This document shows positions 15,169 through 23,695 of a stretch of 64,000 nucleotides of DNA, piece by piece. The position numbers and the translations under genes were made by a program. Positions within the stretch are counted from its first letter, which is position 1. Each line of letters opens with the position of its first letter. The notes beneath the pieces are model-generated. The model was not told where the DNA came from. It worked only from the letters and a program-made list of their open reading frames with translations, and searched no databases. Origin of the DNA: Limivivens faecihominis (GTDB taxonomy: Bacteria > Bacillota > Clostridia > Lachnospirales > Lachnospiraceae); the NCBI RefSeq assembly GCF_020686945.1, contig NZ_JAJEPR010000011.1:1-64000 (forward strand), given 5' to 3'.

Positions 15169-15908
15169 CTTATTTCCTCCTTTTCTTCGGTTTCGTCCTC
15201 CTCGTCCCACGGGGGGCCGTCATCTTCAAACTCGTCATAGTCCGGGTACTCCCCGCCATCGTCCTCCTCGGGCTGGTCAGCCTGCTGGTGTTTCGGACGG
15301 TAAATCTTGAAATACCATGCGGCCCCGCCGCCGATGCCCATGACAGCCAGCACCAAAAGGATCATCCCGGCGTTGCCCGGCTTCTCGGGTTCCGGCTCAG
15401 GCTCCGGGGCAGGCTCGGGCTCCGGCTCTGCACCTACGCATTTCCCCATATTGACAGAGCATACCGGGCAGTCGGTATTGACAGTCCCCGCCGCACATTT
15501 CTCCGGACAGGAGCAGACCGCCTGTTCCACGCCAGCGGCCTCGGCTGCGGCCAGCAGATCCCCCTCATCCACAACGCTGAAAAAGTAGGTTTCATACTGT
15601 TCACCTTCCTCGTCCACAGGCTTGTCATAATCAATGACAATGTAAAAGGTATTGCCGCCGCTGGTCTGGACGGTAATAAACTGCTTGTTGGTGTGCTCGT
15701 CATAGAGCAGATCACGGGTTACAAGGTTTCCCTCCTCGGAAAAGCCCTCGCCCGGCGTAATAGTCGGCTCCGGGGCCGGGGTTTCCATTGTGGGATCGCC
15801 GTAGTCCTCGCCCTCGCCGCCGCCTGCGTAGGCATAGGCGGGAACGCTAAAGCCGCATAACAAAACAGCGGCACAAAGCGCCGCTGTCAAAACTCGAAAC
15901 CGTTTCAT
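15165..15908 (-). CDS. DUF4366-type cell-surface protein
   Basis: 247 aa. A signal peptide (RFRVLTAALCAAVLLCGFSVPAYA) is followed by an extracellular domain with LVTRDLLYDEHTNKQFITVQ, a Cys-rich patch (CSCPEKCAAGTVNTDCPVCS), a Glu-Pro repeat stalk (PEPEPAPEPEPEPE), a membrane helix (GMILLVLAVMGIGGGAAWYF) and an acidic cytoplasmic tail. This is the DUF4366 layout seen next to the NlpC/P60 hydrolase in clostridial ICEs. It probably belongs to the envelope part of the secretion apparatus. The codon-level Glu/Pro repeat makes a locally repetitive GC-rich tract at about 15385-15432. Confidence 0.8.
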   Translation of the reverse strand: MKRFRVLTAALCAAVLLCGFSVPAYAYAGGGEGEDYGDPTMETPAPEPTITPGEGFSEEGNLVTRDLLYDEHTNKQFITVQTSGGNTFYIVIDYDKPVDEEGEQYETYFFSVVDEGDLLAAAEAAGVEQAVCSCPEKCAAGTVNTDCPVCSVNMGKCVGAEPEPEPAPEPEPEPEKPGNAGMILLVLAVMGIGGGAAWYFKIYRPKHQQADQPEEDDGGEYPDYDEFEDDGPPWDEEDETEEKEEIR

Positions 15909-15910
15909 AT

Positions 15911-16165
15911 TCAGTTTTCCTCCTTTTCCTCATCCTCGGACTTCGGGACACTTTGTCCCAAAGCCCCGCCGCCTTTCAGCTTTTCAAACAGCAGGGGCAG
16001 TTCCGTAAGAGGGATGCTCATGCCACGCACGATGTCCACGATCTCGCTGTTTTCCGCCTCCAGCTTTTTCTGCTCCAGCTCCTTGAGCCGGGCCTGCTGT
16101 TCGCTGATTTTGGCCTTGACCTTATCAATCTCGGCCTGGATTTTCATGCTTTTTGCTGTTGCCAT
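15911..16165 (-). CDS. DUF4315-type small protein
   Basis: 84 aa. The N-terminal two-thirds is a coiled coil (IDKVKAKISEQQARLKELEQKKLEAENSEIVDIVRG), then SIPLTELPLLFEKLKGG, typical of DUF4315. Palindrome copy 7 lies inside the gene and is translated as GQSVPKS just before the acidic C-terminus, so the repeat extends the protein tail in frame. The gene is 13 bp downstream of the CD1108-type hydrolase. Confidence 0.8.
   Translation of the reverse strand: MATAKSMKIQAEIDKVKAKISEQQARLKELEQKKLEAENSEIVDIVRGMSIPLTELPLLFEKLKGGGALGQSVPKSEDEEKEEN
15941..15963. repeat. 23-bp palindrome, copy 7 (in frame in DUF4315 gene)
   Basis: CTTCGGGACA, ctt, TGTCCCAAAG. On the minus strand it encodes ALGQSVPKS, near the C-terminus. 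Confidence 0.85.
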
Positions 16166-16178
16166 AAATGACCTCCAA

Positions 16179-17882
16179 TCATGGTAAACGCCCGTAGGCG
16201 TAAAAATGAGACTGCCAGTAGCTTGTATTTAAGTTTGCATATCCGATGGGATCGCCACAGTGGAGCATCCGCCCATCGCCTACATAAATCCCACAGTGGC
16301 TCACGCCCGGGGTATCATAGGTTCCCTTGAAAAACACAAGGTCGCCGGGCCTTGGGGAGCTGGTCGGGGTGCAGATGTTGTAAAGCCCCTGCGCCCCAAG
16401 GCGGCCCACATTCCAGCCGGAATGATTGATCACCCATGACACATAGCCGGAGCAGTCAAAGGATGTAGACGGGCTGGAGCCGCCCCACACATAGGGATAG
16501 CCGATGTATTTCTCTGCCTCCGAGAAAATAGCGGCGAATGTTTCATCGTCCAGATATTCCCCCGGAACCTCATAACCCTCCGGCGGGTTGGTAATGTATT
16601 TGTCCACATAGGGGGAGTCGGGAAACAGGTCGGGACGGTTGCCGAGGGTGGACATATAGATGGAGTACCGGGACATCTGTTCTTCGCTCAACAGGGAAAC
16701 AGGCAGGTGGGACAGGTTTTTGTTTTCCAGCGTCACATAGCAGATGTACCACGAATAGGGTTCATCGTCGCTGTCATAGCGTGTCTCCACCTCCACACGC
16801 TCCGTCAGAATATACTGGCGGTCAAAGAGCATTTGCAGGGAGCCCTCCACCTGTGAAAGCGTCCATTCCCCCTCATGGAGCGCCGACAGCAGGGAAATGA
16901 GCACATAGGGATCGTGTTCAATCTCGTCCAGATCGAAGTGGTACTCATCATAATCGTGGGTGCTTTCGTAGGTATCAAGGTAGGTTTGCAGTTCTGCCTC
17001 CAGCCCGGCATAAGCCGCCTCCGCCCCTAAAATCGCCTCATCCTCAGAGGGGTATGTGGTGGCTCCCAGCGCCCCGGCTCCGGCGTTGCCGATGGACACC
17101 AGCGAGGACGAACAGGACTGGAGCAGGACGATCACAAGGACACAGGCCAGCGCCAGAAGGCATCCGACTGGATGGCGCTTCACAAACCCAGCGGCCCGGG
17201 CTGTCAGCTTTTCCGTGGCGGCGGCTGTTTTCCCGGCGGCTTTTGCGCTCTGTTTTGCGGCCTCCTTCGCCCGCTTCTGGTATTGCCTTCTAAGCCGCTG
17301 TTTCTGCCAGTACCGGGTAAAATAGTTTTGGGAAAGCTCCGGGTGCTCCTGTGCGGCGGTGTGGAAATGATAATCCGCCGCCGCTTTCTGATACCTGGCC
17401 TCGGCCCGGCTGGCCGCCCTTGCCGGATGCTCCCGGACTTTGCGCTTTACAAACCGGGAGCCATGCCGCAGGACAACCTCCCCGGCAAGCTCCGAGCGGT
17501 GGGCCCCTTCGGTTCCTACATTTTCCTGTTCCACCTCGTAGAGCTTGCCATGCACAAAGCCGTGAACGCCCCATCCGGCGGCCCCCGCCGCCTTACGGAT
17601 CGGGCCTTTTTGTTTGGGCGGCTTCTGCTTTGCCAGCTTTTCCCGGGCGGCCTCCCGTTTTTCGCCCCGCTTTTCCATGCGGAGCTTGGATGCCGCCGCT
17701 TGTTCCTGCTGGCTTTTCTGCCGGAATTTTGACTTTGGGACACTTTGTCCCGAAGTGCCAGCCGCCCCGGGCTCCTGTTCAGAGCCAGCCCCAAAAGCAG
17801 AGCCGCCGGGCTCGGCAGCCCCGTTTCCGGGTTCGGTATGCGTTTGGGCCTCCGGGCGTGGTTTATTCGGTTTTCGCTTCAT
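16179..17882 (-). CDS. CD1108-type NlpC/P60 cell-wall hydrolase (VirB1-like)
   Basis: 567 aa. An Ala/Lys/Arg-rich cytoplasmic N-terminus of about 200 residues precedes a membrane helix (HPVGCLLALACVLVIVLLQ, about 235), then an extracellular region with a helical domain and a C-terminal C40 NlpC/P60 peptidase (about 440-567). The catalytic Cys is in FDCSGYVSW, with His in SHCGIYVG and a second polar site at MLHCGDP. It should cut peptidoglycan locally so the secretion channel can pass the wall. Palindrome copy 8 is translated in the disordered N-terminus (GTSGQSVPKSK). The start overlaps the end of the VirB4 gene by 20 bp. Confidence 0.9.
   Translation of the reverse strand: MKRKPNKPRPEAQTHTEPGNGAAEPGGSAFGAGSEQEPGAAGTSGQSVPKSKFRQKSQQEQAAASKLRMEKRGEKREAAREKLAKQKPPKQKGPIRKAAGAAGWGVHGFVHGKLYEVEQENVGTEGAHRSELAGEVVLRHGSRFVKRKVREHPARAASRAEARYQKAAADYHFHTAAQEHPELSQNYFTRYWQKQRLRRQYQKRAKEAAKQSAKAAGKTAAATEKLTARAAGFVKRHPVGCLLALACVLVIVLLQSCSSSLVSIGNAGAGALGATTYPSEDEAILGAEAAYAGLEAELQTYLDTYESTHDYDEYHFDLDEIEHDPYVLISLLSALHEGEWTLSQVEGSLQMLFDRQYILTERVEVETRYDSDDEPYSWYICYVTLENKNLSHLPVSLLSEEQMSRYSIYMSTLGNRPDLFPDSPYVDKYITNPPEGYEVPGEYLDDETFAAIFSEAEKYIGYPYVWGGSSPSTSFDCSGYVSWVINHSGWNVGRLGAQGLYNICTPTSSPRPGDLVFFKGTYDTPGVSHCGIYVGDGRMLHCGDPIGYANLNTSYWQSHFYAYGRLP
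17733..17755. repeat. 23-bp palindrome, copy 8 (in frame in hydrolase gene)
   Basis: CTTTGGGACA, ctt, TGTCCCGAAG; on the minus strand encodes SGQSVPKS at about residues 44-51. Confidence 0.85.
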
Positions 17883-20232
17883 TCTTCATATCCTCCGGTC
17901 GGGTGGTTAAGAGGTCATAGATTTCCCCCTTCGGGAACCGATCCACAAACGGGATGGTCACATTCCCGTAAAACAGCAGGCCCTCGCCGGAATTAGAGTG
18001 GGTAATGTAGGAAAGCTGGTGCTCGGAAATACCAAGCTGTCTTGCCAAAATCGCCCGGTCACTTTGAGCCTGCGAAAGCAAAATCATAAAGTCGGTGTTA
18101 TCCAGAATGTTCTCGATCTCCCGGCTGGCCAGAAGGTCTTTCACATTCTGCGTGAGGGCGCTGGGAACGCAGCCTTTCTTTCTCAGCATTTTCCACACCG
18201 CCACAAAATAACTGGCGGTCAGCGGATCACGGAGCAGGACATGGAACTCATCGAAATAGCACCATGTCGCCACGCCCTCCCGGAAGTTGGTATCTACCGC
18301 CTGGGACACAAATTCATTTGTGATGTGCATGGCGATCTTGCGGAGGTTTTCTCCCATGTTTTTCAGCACGATACACACCACCCGGCTGTCGGTTTTCACA
18401 TTCGTGGGATGGTTAAACAGGTTGAGGGAGCCGGTGCAGTAGAGCTCAAGGGCAGTTGCCACACGCCGGGCTTCGGGCTCCGGCTGTTTTAAGAGCTCCT
18501 CGTACAAGTCCTGCAAAAGCGGGGTTTTCCCCGTATCAAGCCCAAGGGCCTGTTCCCGGTACACCAGCCGCACACAGCGGTCAACAACTGTTTTTTCGAT
18601 GGGCTGTAAGCCTTCCTTTCCGCCTACCACCAGCTCGCACAGGGAAAGCAGGAAATCCGCCTTCATGGAAAGAGGGCTCTCCCCGGCGGCCATGTTGAGC
18701 TCCACATCCATCGGGTTTAGGTGGTGGGGGCTGTCCGGGGCAATCTCGATCACCTGTCCACCCAGCCTGCGAACCAGCGGGGCATATTCGCCCATCGGAT
18801 CAACAATGATAATCCGATCCTGGGGGATGGTCAGAAAGACATTGAGCAGTTCCCGCTTTGCCGCAAAGGATTTTCCCGAGCCCGTAGAGCCGAGGTACAT
18901 TCCGTTGGCCGACTTCAGCTTTTTGCGGTCAGCCATAATGACATTGTGGGAAAGGGCGTTCATGCCATAGTAGAGGGCCTGCCCGTCCATCCGCAGCTCC
19001 CTTGTCATAAAGGGGATAAAAATTGCCGTGGAGCTGGTTGTCATACCACGCTGGATCTCCACTTCGTTGTAGCCGAGAGCCAGCGAGGACACAAAGCCCT
19101 GCTCCTGTTGCCAGTCCAGCCGCTTGAGGGCGCAGTTGTATTTCTGTGCGATGCCGCCCACGGTAAACACATCATTTTCCAGCCGCTGGCGGGTAGGGGC
19201 CATATTGACTACCGTAAAAGTCAAAAGGAACATCCTCTCGTTGCGGGACTGGAGGTCGGCAAGGAGCTCCGCCGCATCCTTGGAAAAGGTAATGAGGTCG
19301 GGCGGGAGAATGTCGGGATCATACCCGGCCCGGACAGCCTTCCGCTGTTCCTCCACCTTCATTTTCCCGATGTCGGAGATTTTTCCCTTGATGGTTTTGA
19401 TGGCCTTTAGCTGATCCACCGTCTGGATATGGAGGGTTACGGTCATTTCCGCATCCAGCTCCAGAATTTCTGCCAGCAGTTTATCCGAGAGCTCAGACGC
19501 CAAAATCTGCAAGTAGGAAACAGCGCCCCAATACTGGCCCACCCGGAACAGGCGGGAGTGCCGGAAGTCAAAGCTGTCCGGGGCGATATAGTCCTTGGTG
19601 CCGAGCCCCGTCTGCGGGATGTCCTTCCATGAAAAGCGGAACGGTTCCCGGTTGCCCGGATGCATCTGGCTGTGAAGCAGGGCCAGCCTTGCCCGCCCGT
19701 CCATCGGTTCACAGGGAACACCCAGCCGCTTAAAGTTGCCCATCACATCGGCCTCCACACGCTCCAGACGGGGCCGGGCCTCCACGATCCCTCCGGCTGG
19801 GATGCCGAAAGTAATGTACTTGGAGCGTTCAATCCCGTTGTTAGACCGGGCGATCTGGTTTTTCAGCATCCCGGTAAATTCCTCCCGGACGCTGTTAAAA
19901 TCATCATCCGCCTGGGGAATGTTTACCTTATAGCGGCTCCGGGAGTGGGAGCGGCGGTTGATAAAGGAAAGCTGGAACGGCAGGGAGCTGTCAAAGTAGT
20001 TGAGGAATGAGCTCCAGCCTCCAAAGATTGCAGTCTGATCCTCGGTGGATGCCACGGAATAATTGATGTCCTCATATTCCACGGTCTTTGTGTAGAGCCC
20101 GCCGGGGAGCTTGCATACTCCGTCCGGGTGCATCGCCACATAGGGGATCGTCTGCTGGGCGGACAGGGCCGCCCGGTTTTTAGCCTTTGCGGTTTTTCTT
20201 CCGCTGGTTGGATTTGCCTTTCGCAATCGCAT
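17863..20232 (-). CDS. virB4: VirB4/TraE-type conjugation ATPase
   Basis: Up to 789 aa. The C-terminal ATPase has Walker A GSTGSGKSFAAKRE (about 447-460), Walker B CYFDEFHVL (about 658) and a downstream QNVKDLL ... NTDFMILLSQ segment typical of VirB4. The N-terminal half matches the VirB4 family without extra membrane segments. It energises assembly and substrate transfer of the type IV secretion system at the inner face of the membrane. ATG 20232 directly abuts AAGGAGG; TTG at 20226 has better spacing and may be the true start. It overlaps the PrgI gene by 53 bp. Confidence 0.92.
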   Translation of the reverse strand: MRLRKANPTSGRKTAKAKNRAALSAQQTIPYVAMHPDGVCKLPGGLYTKTVEYEDINYSVASTEDQTAIFGGWSSFLNYFDSSLPFQLSFINRRSHSRSRYKVNIPQADDDFNSVREEFTGMLKNQIARSNNGIERSKYITFGIPAGGIVEARPRLERVEADVMGNFKRLGVPCEPMDGRARLALLHSQMHPGNREPFRFSWKDIPQTGLGTKDYIAPDSFDFRHSRLFRVGQYWGAVSYLQILASELSDKLLAEILELDAEMTVTLHIQTVDQLKAIKTIKGKISDIGKMKVEEQRKAVRAGYDPDILPPDLITFSKDAAELLADLQSRNERMFLLTFTVVNMAPTRQRLENDVFTVGGIAQKYNCALKRLDWQQEQGFVSSLALGYNEVEIQRGMTTSSTAIFIPFMTRELRMDGQALYYGMNALSHNVIMADRKKLKSANGMYLGSTGSGKSFAAKRELLNVFLTIPQDRIIIVDPMGEYAPLVRRLGGQVIEIAPDSPHHLNPMDVELNMAAGESPLSMKADFLLSLCELVVGGKEGLQPIEKTVVDRCVRLVYREQALGLDTGKTPLLQDLYEELLKQPEPEARRVATALELYCTGSLNLFNHPTNVKTDSRVVCIVLKNMGENLRKIAMHITNEFVSQAVDTNFREGVATWCYFDEFHVLLRDPLTASYFVAVWKMLRKKGCVPSALTQNVKDLLASREIENILDNTDFMILLSQAQSDRAILARQLGISEHQLSYITHSNSGEGLLFYGNVTIPFVDRFPKGEIYDLLTTRPEDMKNEAKTE

Positions 20233-20575
20233 CCTCCTTTCTCACAGCGCCCCGTCCGGCAAAGGGGGCGTAAATGTTTTGTGTCTGATAGGGCCTGACT
20301 CCGGGCCGCAGAAACCGGGCCCGTATGATGTTTTTCAGCACCTTTTCCGCCGGAAGCCCGTCCTTTTCATACATGGCCAGAAGAAACGCCGGGAGCATCA
20401 CGGCCAGCATAAGGAACATGGCCCCGGTATTACCGATAGAGCCCCGGGCCAGCAGATAGGACGGGATGCCTACCGCCGCCGCACAGCCAAAACAGATGAG
20501 CTGGCGCTTGGTAAGGTTTAGGGCCATTTTGGTTTTTACTTTTGACAGGTCGTTGGGTACATTCACATAGGGCAT
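20180..20575 (-). CDS. PrgI-family (VirB3-like) membrane protein
   Basis: 131 aa, starting MPYVNVPNDLSKVKTKMALNLTKRQL, the PrgI-family signature. Two adjacent membrane helices (LICFGCAAAVGIPSYLL and AMFLMLAVMLPAFLLAMY) are followed by a basic cytoplasmic tail. This is the VirB3 equivalent that docks VirB4, encoded directly downstream and overlapping. Its start overlaps the methyltransferase end by 13 bp. Confidence 0.88.
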   Translation of the reverse strand: MPYVNVPNDLSKVKTKMALNLTKRQLICFGCAAAVGIPSYLLARGSIGNTGAMFLMLAVMLPAFLLAMYEKDGLPAEKVLKNIIRARFLRPGVRPYQTQNIYAPFAGRGAVRKEDAIAKGKSNQRKKNRKG

Positions 20576-21267
20576 GGATCAGCCTCCTTTCCGGCCCCTT
20601 TAACCTCGGGACTCGTCGTCACAAACTCCGCTTGACTACCTCGGGACACTTTGTCCCGAAGTCCGTCCGCTCCGTTGTTCCTCCTCTCCCCACAAAATCG
20701 CTGATTTTGCGGGGGCTCCATGAGCCCAAAGTCCGGGATCGTGCTTTTCACTTCATTTCCCCACACCTCCCAGCCGGGCGGGGACTGTCTGGCAAAGAGC
20801 TCCACCCGGGGCAGGTCGCCCATAAGGGCCACGATTTTTTCCCGGGCCTCGTCCGGCTTTTTGCTGTGGGCTTCAATCGGGGAAATGATAAACTGATGGA
20901 TATTTGCCGCCTTCCGTTTGGGATGGCCCTTGGTAGCCAGCAGGCAGATTTCCGCATTTCCCCTCGTCCAGAAGCCAAGACCATAAAACCAACTGTCCGC
21001 CTTTTTATTCTTTTTCAGCCAGACAAAGGCCACCGACTTATAGCGAAAGCCCCACGCCTCTATGAGCCGCAGGGCCTCCGGGAGCTGGGGGAAAGTCGCC
21101 CACAAAAAAAGTGCGCTGTCCGGGGCGGCCAGATCAGCCACCGGGAGCGCACACAGCTCGTCAATCCCCATTGTGGGATAATGGTTTTCTGCCGCCCCCT
21201 GTACTTTATTGCGCTGGTACTGCCAAGGGGGATCGGCGTAAATGATAGAATAGTTTCCGATAGTCAT
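20563..21267 (-). CDS. MT-A70-type adenine methyltransferase
   Basis: 234 aa. Catalytic motif DPPW in IIYADPPWQYQRNK, then ALFLWATFPQLPEAL and ETNRGNAEICL-like region (WTRGNAEICLLATKG), the MT-A70 fold of DNA N6-adenine methyltransferases. With the neighbouring DPPY enzyme it may protect transferred DNA from restriction. The last 40 residues after KSTIPDFGLM are low-complexity and include palindrome copy 9 (LRDKVSRGS), so the C-terminus seems extended by the repeat. Confidence 0.85.
   Translation of the reverse strand: MTIGNYSIIYADPPWQYQRNKVQGAAENHYPTMGIDELCALPVADLAAPDSALFLWATFPQLPEALRLIEAWGFRYKSVAFVWLKKNKKADSWFYGLGFWTRGNAEICLLATKGHPKRKAANIHQFIISPIEAHSKKPDEAREKIVALMGDLPRVELFARQSPPGWEVWGNEVKSTIPDFGLMEPPQNQRFCGERRNNGADGLRDKVSRGSQAEFVTTSPEVKGAGKEADPCPM
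20639..20661. repeat. 23-bp palindrome, copy 9 (in frame in MT-A70 gene)
   Basis: CCTCGGGACA, ctt, TGTCCCGAAG; on the minus strand encodes LRDKVSR. A degenerate half (CCTCGGGACt) lies about 35 bp away at 20604. Confidence 0.85.
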
Positions 21268-22058
21268 ACTCCTTTCTGCCCGGCTTTGACCGCCTCAGTA
21301 GCCAGCCGGATGCGTTCTGTAGCTGGGGCGTAAAAGGCCGGGGCGGTTTCAAAGCATACAAAGCGGCGGCCTGTATTGACAGCAGCCACAGCAGTCGTGC
21401 CGGAGCCAGCGCAGATGTCTGCCACCAGCTCCCCGGGCCGGGTATAGGTTCTGATGAGATACTCGCACAGCTCCACGGGTTTCTGCGTGGGGTGGACGGT
21501 ACGCTGTACGGAAGAAAAGGCCAAAAGGTTTCCGGGGAAACGAAGGCCATCCTCTGATCCGCTGCTGGAACACAGGAATTTTCCATAGTTGGGGCTGTTG
21601 TCCCCTGTCCGGGAAATTTTCTTATAGGGCTTGCCCTGTTCAAACTGCGGATCGTAATAGGGCAATTTTTGATAAAACACCAAAATGTTTTCCGTCCGCT
21701 TTAAGGGAGCCCGCCTTGCATTGAGAAAGCCAGTACACCTGCTTTTGTACCACACCCATTCATAGCGGAGCATAGAGAGGTTGGATGCCCCCAGCACCTT
21801 ATCATAGGGGCATTGTGCGAAAAACAGCACTGCGCCATCCGGCTTGACAGCCCACTTGACCGCCTCCCACAGCTCCGGGAGCGGAAGCGGCACATCCCAA
21901 AAGTTCCGGGTAGTGCCATAGGGCGGATCGGTAAGGAGCATATCAACCGAGTGCTTCGGCAAAGAGCGCAGCCCTTCAATCCCGTCCATCAAAAACAGCC
22001 CCTCCGGGCAGGCTGGAGACTTCGGGACAATTTGTCTCGAGGTCACATCACCTGTCAT
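21264..22058 (-). CDS. DNA N4/N6 methyltransferase (DPPY type)
   Basis: 264 aa from ATG 22058. DPPYGTTRNFWD is the catalytic motif IV and comes before the AdoMet motif (VADICAGSGTTAVAA), so this is a beta-class enzyme (DPPY then FxGxG). HPTQKPVELCEYLI precedes the latter. There is no cognate endonuclease nearby, so it is an orphan methylase that probably modifies the element or recipient DNA. Palindrome copy 10 forms the N-terminus (TSRQIVPKS). It overlaps the genes on both sides. Confidence 0.88.
   Translation of the reverse strand: MTGDVTSRQIVPKSPACPEGLFLMDGIEGLRSLPKHSVDMLLTDPPYGTTRNFWDVPLPLPELWEAVKWAVKPDGAVLFFAQCPYDKVLGASNLSMLRYEWVWYKSRCTGFLNARRAPLKRTENILVFYQKLPYYDPQFEQGKPYKKISRTGDNSPNYGKFLCSSSGSEDGLRFPGNLLAFSSVQRTVHPTQKPVELCEYLIRTYTRPGELVADICAGSGTTAVAAVNTGRRFVCFETAPAFYAPATERIRLATEAVKAGQKGV
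22020..22042. repeat. 23-bp palindrome, copy 10 (in frame in methyltransferase gene)
   Basis: CTTCGGGACA, att, TGTCTCGAGG; translated as SRQIVPKS close to the start codon. Confidence 0.8.
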
Positions 22059-22596
22059 CCCGGGCCTCCTTTTTCTTTGCCGGGGCGGTTCGGGCGGCAT
22101 TTTCCTTCCCGGCCTCCCTTGCGGCCTGTGCCATCTGCTCCTTGATCGGGGTGGGGCGGACTGCCTCGGCCCGGGCGATGAGCTTTTCCACCGCTGAATG
22201 GTACGCCTGGGCTCCCGCCGCATTGAGCCGCTCCTGGGTGGCCCGGTCATTGACCCGCACCGTGGAGCGGTAGCCCGTCCTGCTGGTGGGATCGGGTTTG
22301 CTGGGAGCCCCGAGGAAAATCCCGTTCTTGCCATCCACCACCTTGAAATCGTCGATCACTACACCGCCATAGTTGACGCTGGCAAAGCCGATGAGCTTGC
22401 CTTGGGGCTCAATCGGGCGAACCGTAACTTCGATGGGAACAGCGGCCTCCTGCAAAATTGCGTCCGTCCGCAGCTTAACTGCCTCGTCCACCGTCACGCC
22501 TTTTACCTCGGCCAGCTCCGCAATCGGCGCATCAAACAGCCAGCGCCGCTCCTCGGCGGCGATCTGTTCCGGGGTTAATATGACATCCTTATCCAA
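22048..22596 (-). CDS. SpoVG-domain protein
   Basis: 182 aa. The middle (about 55-110: IEVTVRPIEPQGKLIGFASVNYG, VVIDDFKVVDGKNGIFLGAPSKPD) matches SpoVG, a small nucleic-acid-binding regulator. An N-terminal extension (LTPEQIAAEERRWLFDAPIAELAEVKGVTVDEAVKL) and a basic tail are added. SpoVG modules recur in clostridial conjugative elements. It may bind DNA or RNA and regulate the operon. It lies between the VirB6-like gene and two methyltransferases and overlaps the next gene by 11 bp. Confidence 0.8.
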   Translation of the reverse strand: MDKDVILTPEQIAAEERRWLFDAPIAELAEVKGVTVDEAVKLRTDAILQEAAVPIEVTVRPIEPQGKLIGFASVNYGGVVIDDFKVVDGKNGIFLGAPSKPDPTSRTGYRSTVRVNDRATQERLNAAGAQAYHSAVEKLIARAEAVRPTPIKEQMAQAAREAGKENAARTAPAKKKEARDDR

Positions 22597-22617
22597 AATC
22601 GTTTCCTCCTTTCCCGG

Positions 22618-22640
22618 CCTCGGGACAAATTGTCCCGAAG
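22618..22640. repeat. 23-bp palindrome, copy 11
   Basis: CCTCGGGACA, aat, TGTCCCGAAG; nine bases after the stop of the VirB6-like gene. Confidence 0.85.
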
Positions 22641-22649
22641 TCCGTCCGT

Positions 22650-23516
22650 TTAATGCGCCCCGAAGATGCGCTGGGCGATGCCGCCTGTCTTAAACAGCAT
22701 GAAGCACAGAAGAACCGTATAGCCTACGGTTCCCCATATCGCTCCAATCGGATCGCCGCCTGTGGTGATGCCCTGGACGAGCACCGCATAGATCGCAACA
22801 CAGACCAGTATGAGCATCCCTTGAAAGCCCACGGCGAACAGGGATTTTAGGTAGTTCTGCCCTGTACCGCCCAGCTCCCGGTTGGAAAGCGTGGCAACGG
22901 GGAGAGGGGCCAGACTGGTCATTAAATATATTTCAATCATTCTTCCGTACACCAGAACGAAAATGATGATCCCCATGATCTGCATGGTCAGCCCGATCAC
23001 AGAGGACTGGAGCCACAGGCCAAGGAGCGGCCCCAAGTCCATGCCCTCCAGCGTGGTTTCCAGCTCTACCAACATATCCGGCGTAATGTCGGTGGAGCCT
23101 TGGATGAGCCCCGCCGCATCCGCAATCACGCTCTGCGACACATCGAACACCGCCATGACAATATTAAAGGTGTTGGAAAGAATGAGGATGGCACAAGCGG
23201 TTTTGAATACCCATTTGTAGATATTCGCCACATCAAACTCGTGCATATTGTTCTTTTCCAAAAGCATCTGTATCAGCTCGTAGGTGGCAACAAAGGTCAG
23301 CACCAATCCGGCAATCGGCAGGATCACCGTTTCGGAAAGCTGGCGGATGAGGGAGAAAACCCCGGCGTTCCATGCCGCCGGGGTAGTCCCTACCTGTACC
23401 GCAATCTCTCCGACTTTGGCATTGACGGTATCAAAGAGCCCTTCGAGGTTCCCCATGATGCCGCTGATCAACAGCTCTTTCAGCCAGTTCGTGAGCCAGT
23501 CGGTGAGAAAATCCAT
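22650..23516 (-). CDS. VirB6/TrbL-like channel protein
   Basis: 288 aa with about six hydrophobic helices (ILPIAGLVLTFVATYELI, WVFKTACAILILSNTFNIVMA, SVIGLTMQIMGIIIFVLVYG, FAVGFQGMLILVCVAIYAVLV, IWGTVGYTVLLCFMLF). It is the polytopic channel component, equivalent to VirB6/TrbL, in Gram-positive secretion systems. ATG 23516 follows AAGGAGG. In an intact layer 2 maff2 would come just upstream; it is now split by layer 3a. Confidence 0.85.
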   Translation of the reverse strand: MDFLTDWLTNWLKELLISGIMGNLEGLFDTVNAKVGEIAVQVGTTPAAWNAGVFSLIRQLSETVILPIAGLVLTFVATYELIQMLLEKNNMHEFDVANIYKWVFKTACAILILSNTFNIVMAVFDVSQSVIADAAGLIQGSTDITPDMLVELETTLEGMDLGPLLGLWLQSSVIGLTMQIMGIIIFVLVYGRMIEIYLMTSLAPLPVATLSNRELGGTGQNYLKSLFAVGFQGMLILVCVAIYAVLVQGITTGGDPIGAIWGTVGYTVLLCFMLFKTGGIAQRIFGAH

Positions 23517-23525
23517 AAGCCCTCC

Positions 23526-23603
23526 TTAGAACAAGCCAGACAGCAGGGGGATCAGCGTGGTTCCCAAAAGGATGATGCCGCCGCCAGCCATGAGCTGTTT
23601 CAT
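23526..23603 (-). pseudogene. maff2, 3' fragment
   Basis: Reads MKQLMAGGGIILLGTTLIP, then LLSGLF and a stop, the C-terminal half of Maff2, a small membrane protein next to VirB6 in clostridial ICEs. The 5' part lies at 33991-34149. The shared codons MKQLMA mark the insertion point. An ATG remains, but the usual AAGGAGG is now 10 kb away, so expression is doubtful. Confidence 0.85.
23586..23603. repeat. Left attachment repeat of layer 3a
   Basis: AGCCATGAGCTGTTTCAT matches 33997-34014 with one mismatch (17 of 18). It lies inside maff2 and brackets layer 3a. Confidence 0.85.
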
Positions 23604-23695
23604 ACCAAAATAGGTGTAAAACTCTGCTCGATGGCGGGCGGCGGCGTGTCAAGAAATTTATGGAATTTTTTTAGAACCGCCCCGGCGGGAACAGG

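Noticed and set aside
15385..15432. Short tandem repeat in the DUF4366 gene, considered as a repeat array
   Set aside because: It encodes a Glu-Pro stalk in frame, so it is a protein repeat and not a separate DNA element.
20604..20626. Possible extra palindrome copy beginning CCTCGGGACt
   Set aside because: Only the left half matches; the right half (GTCaCaAAC) is too different to count.
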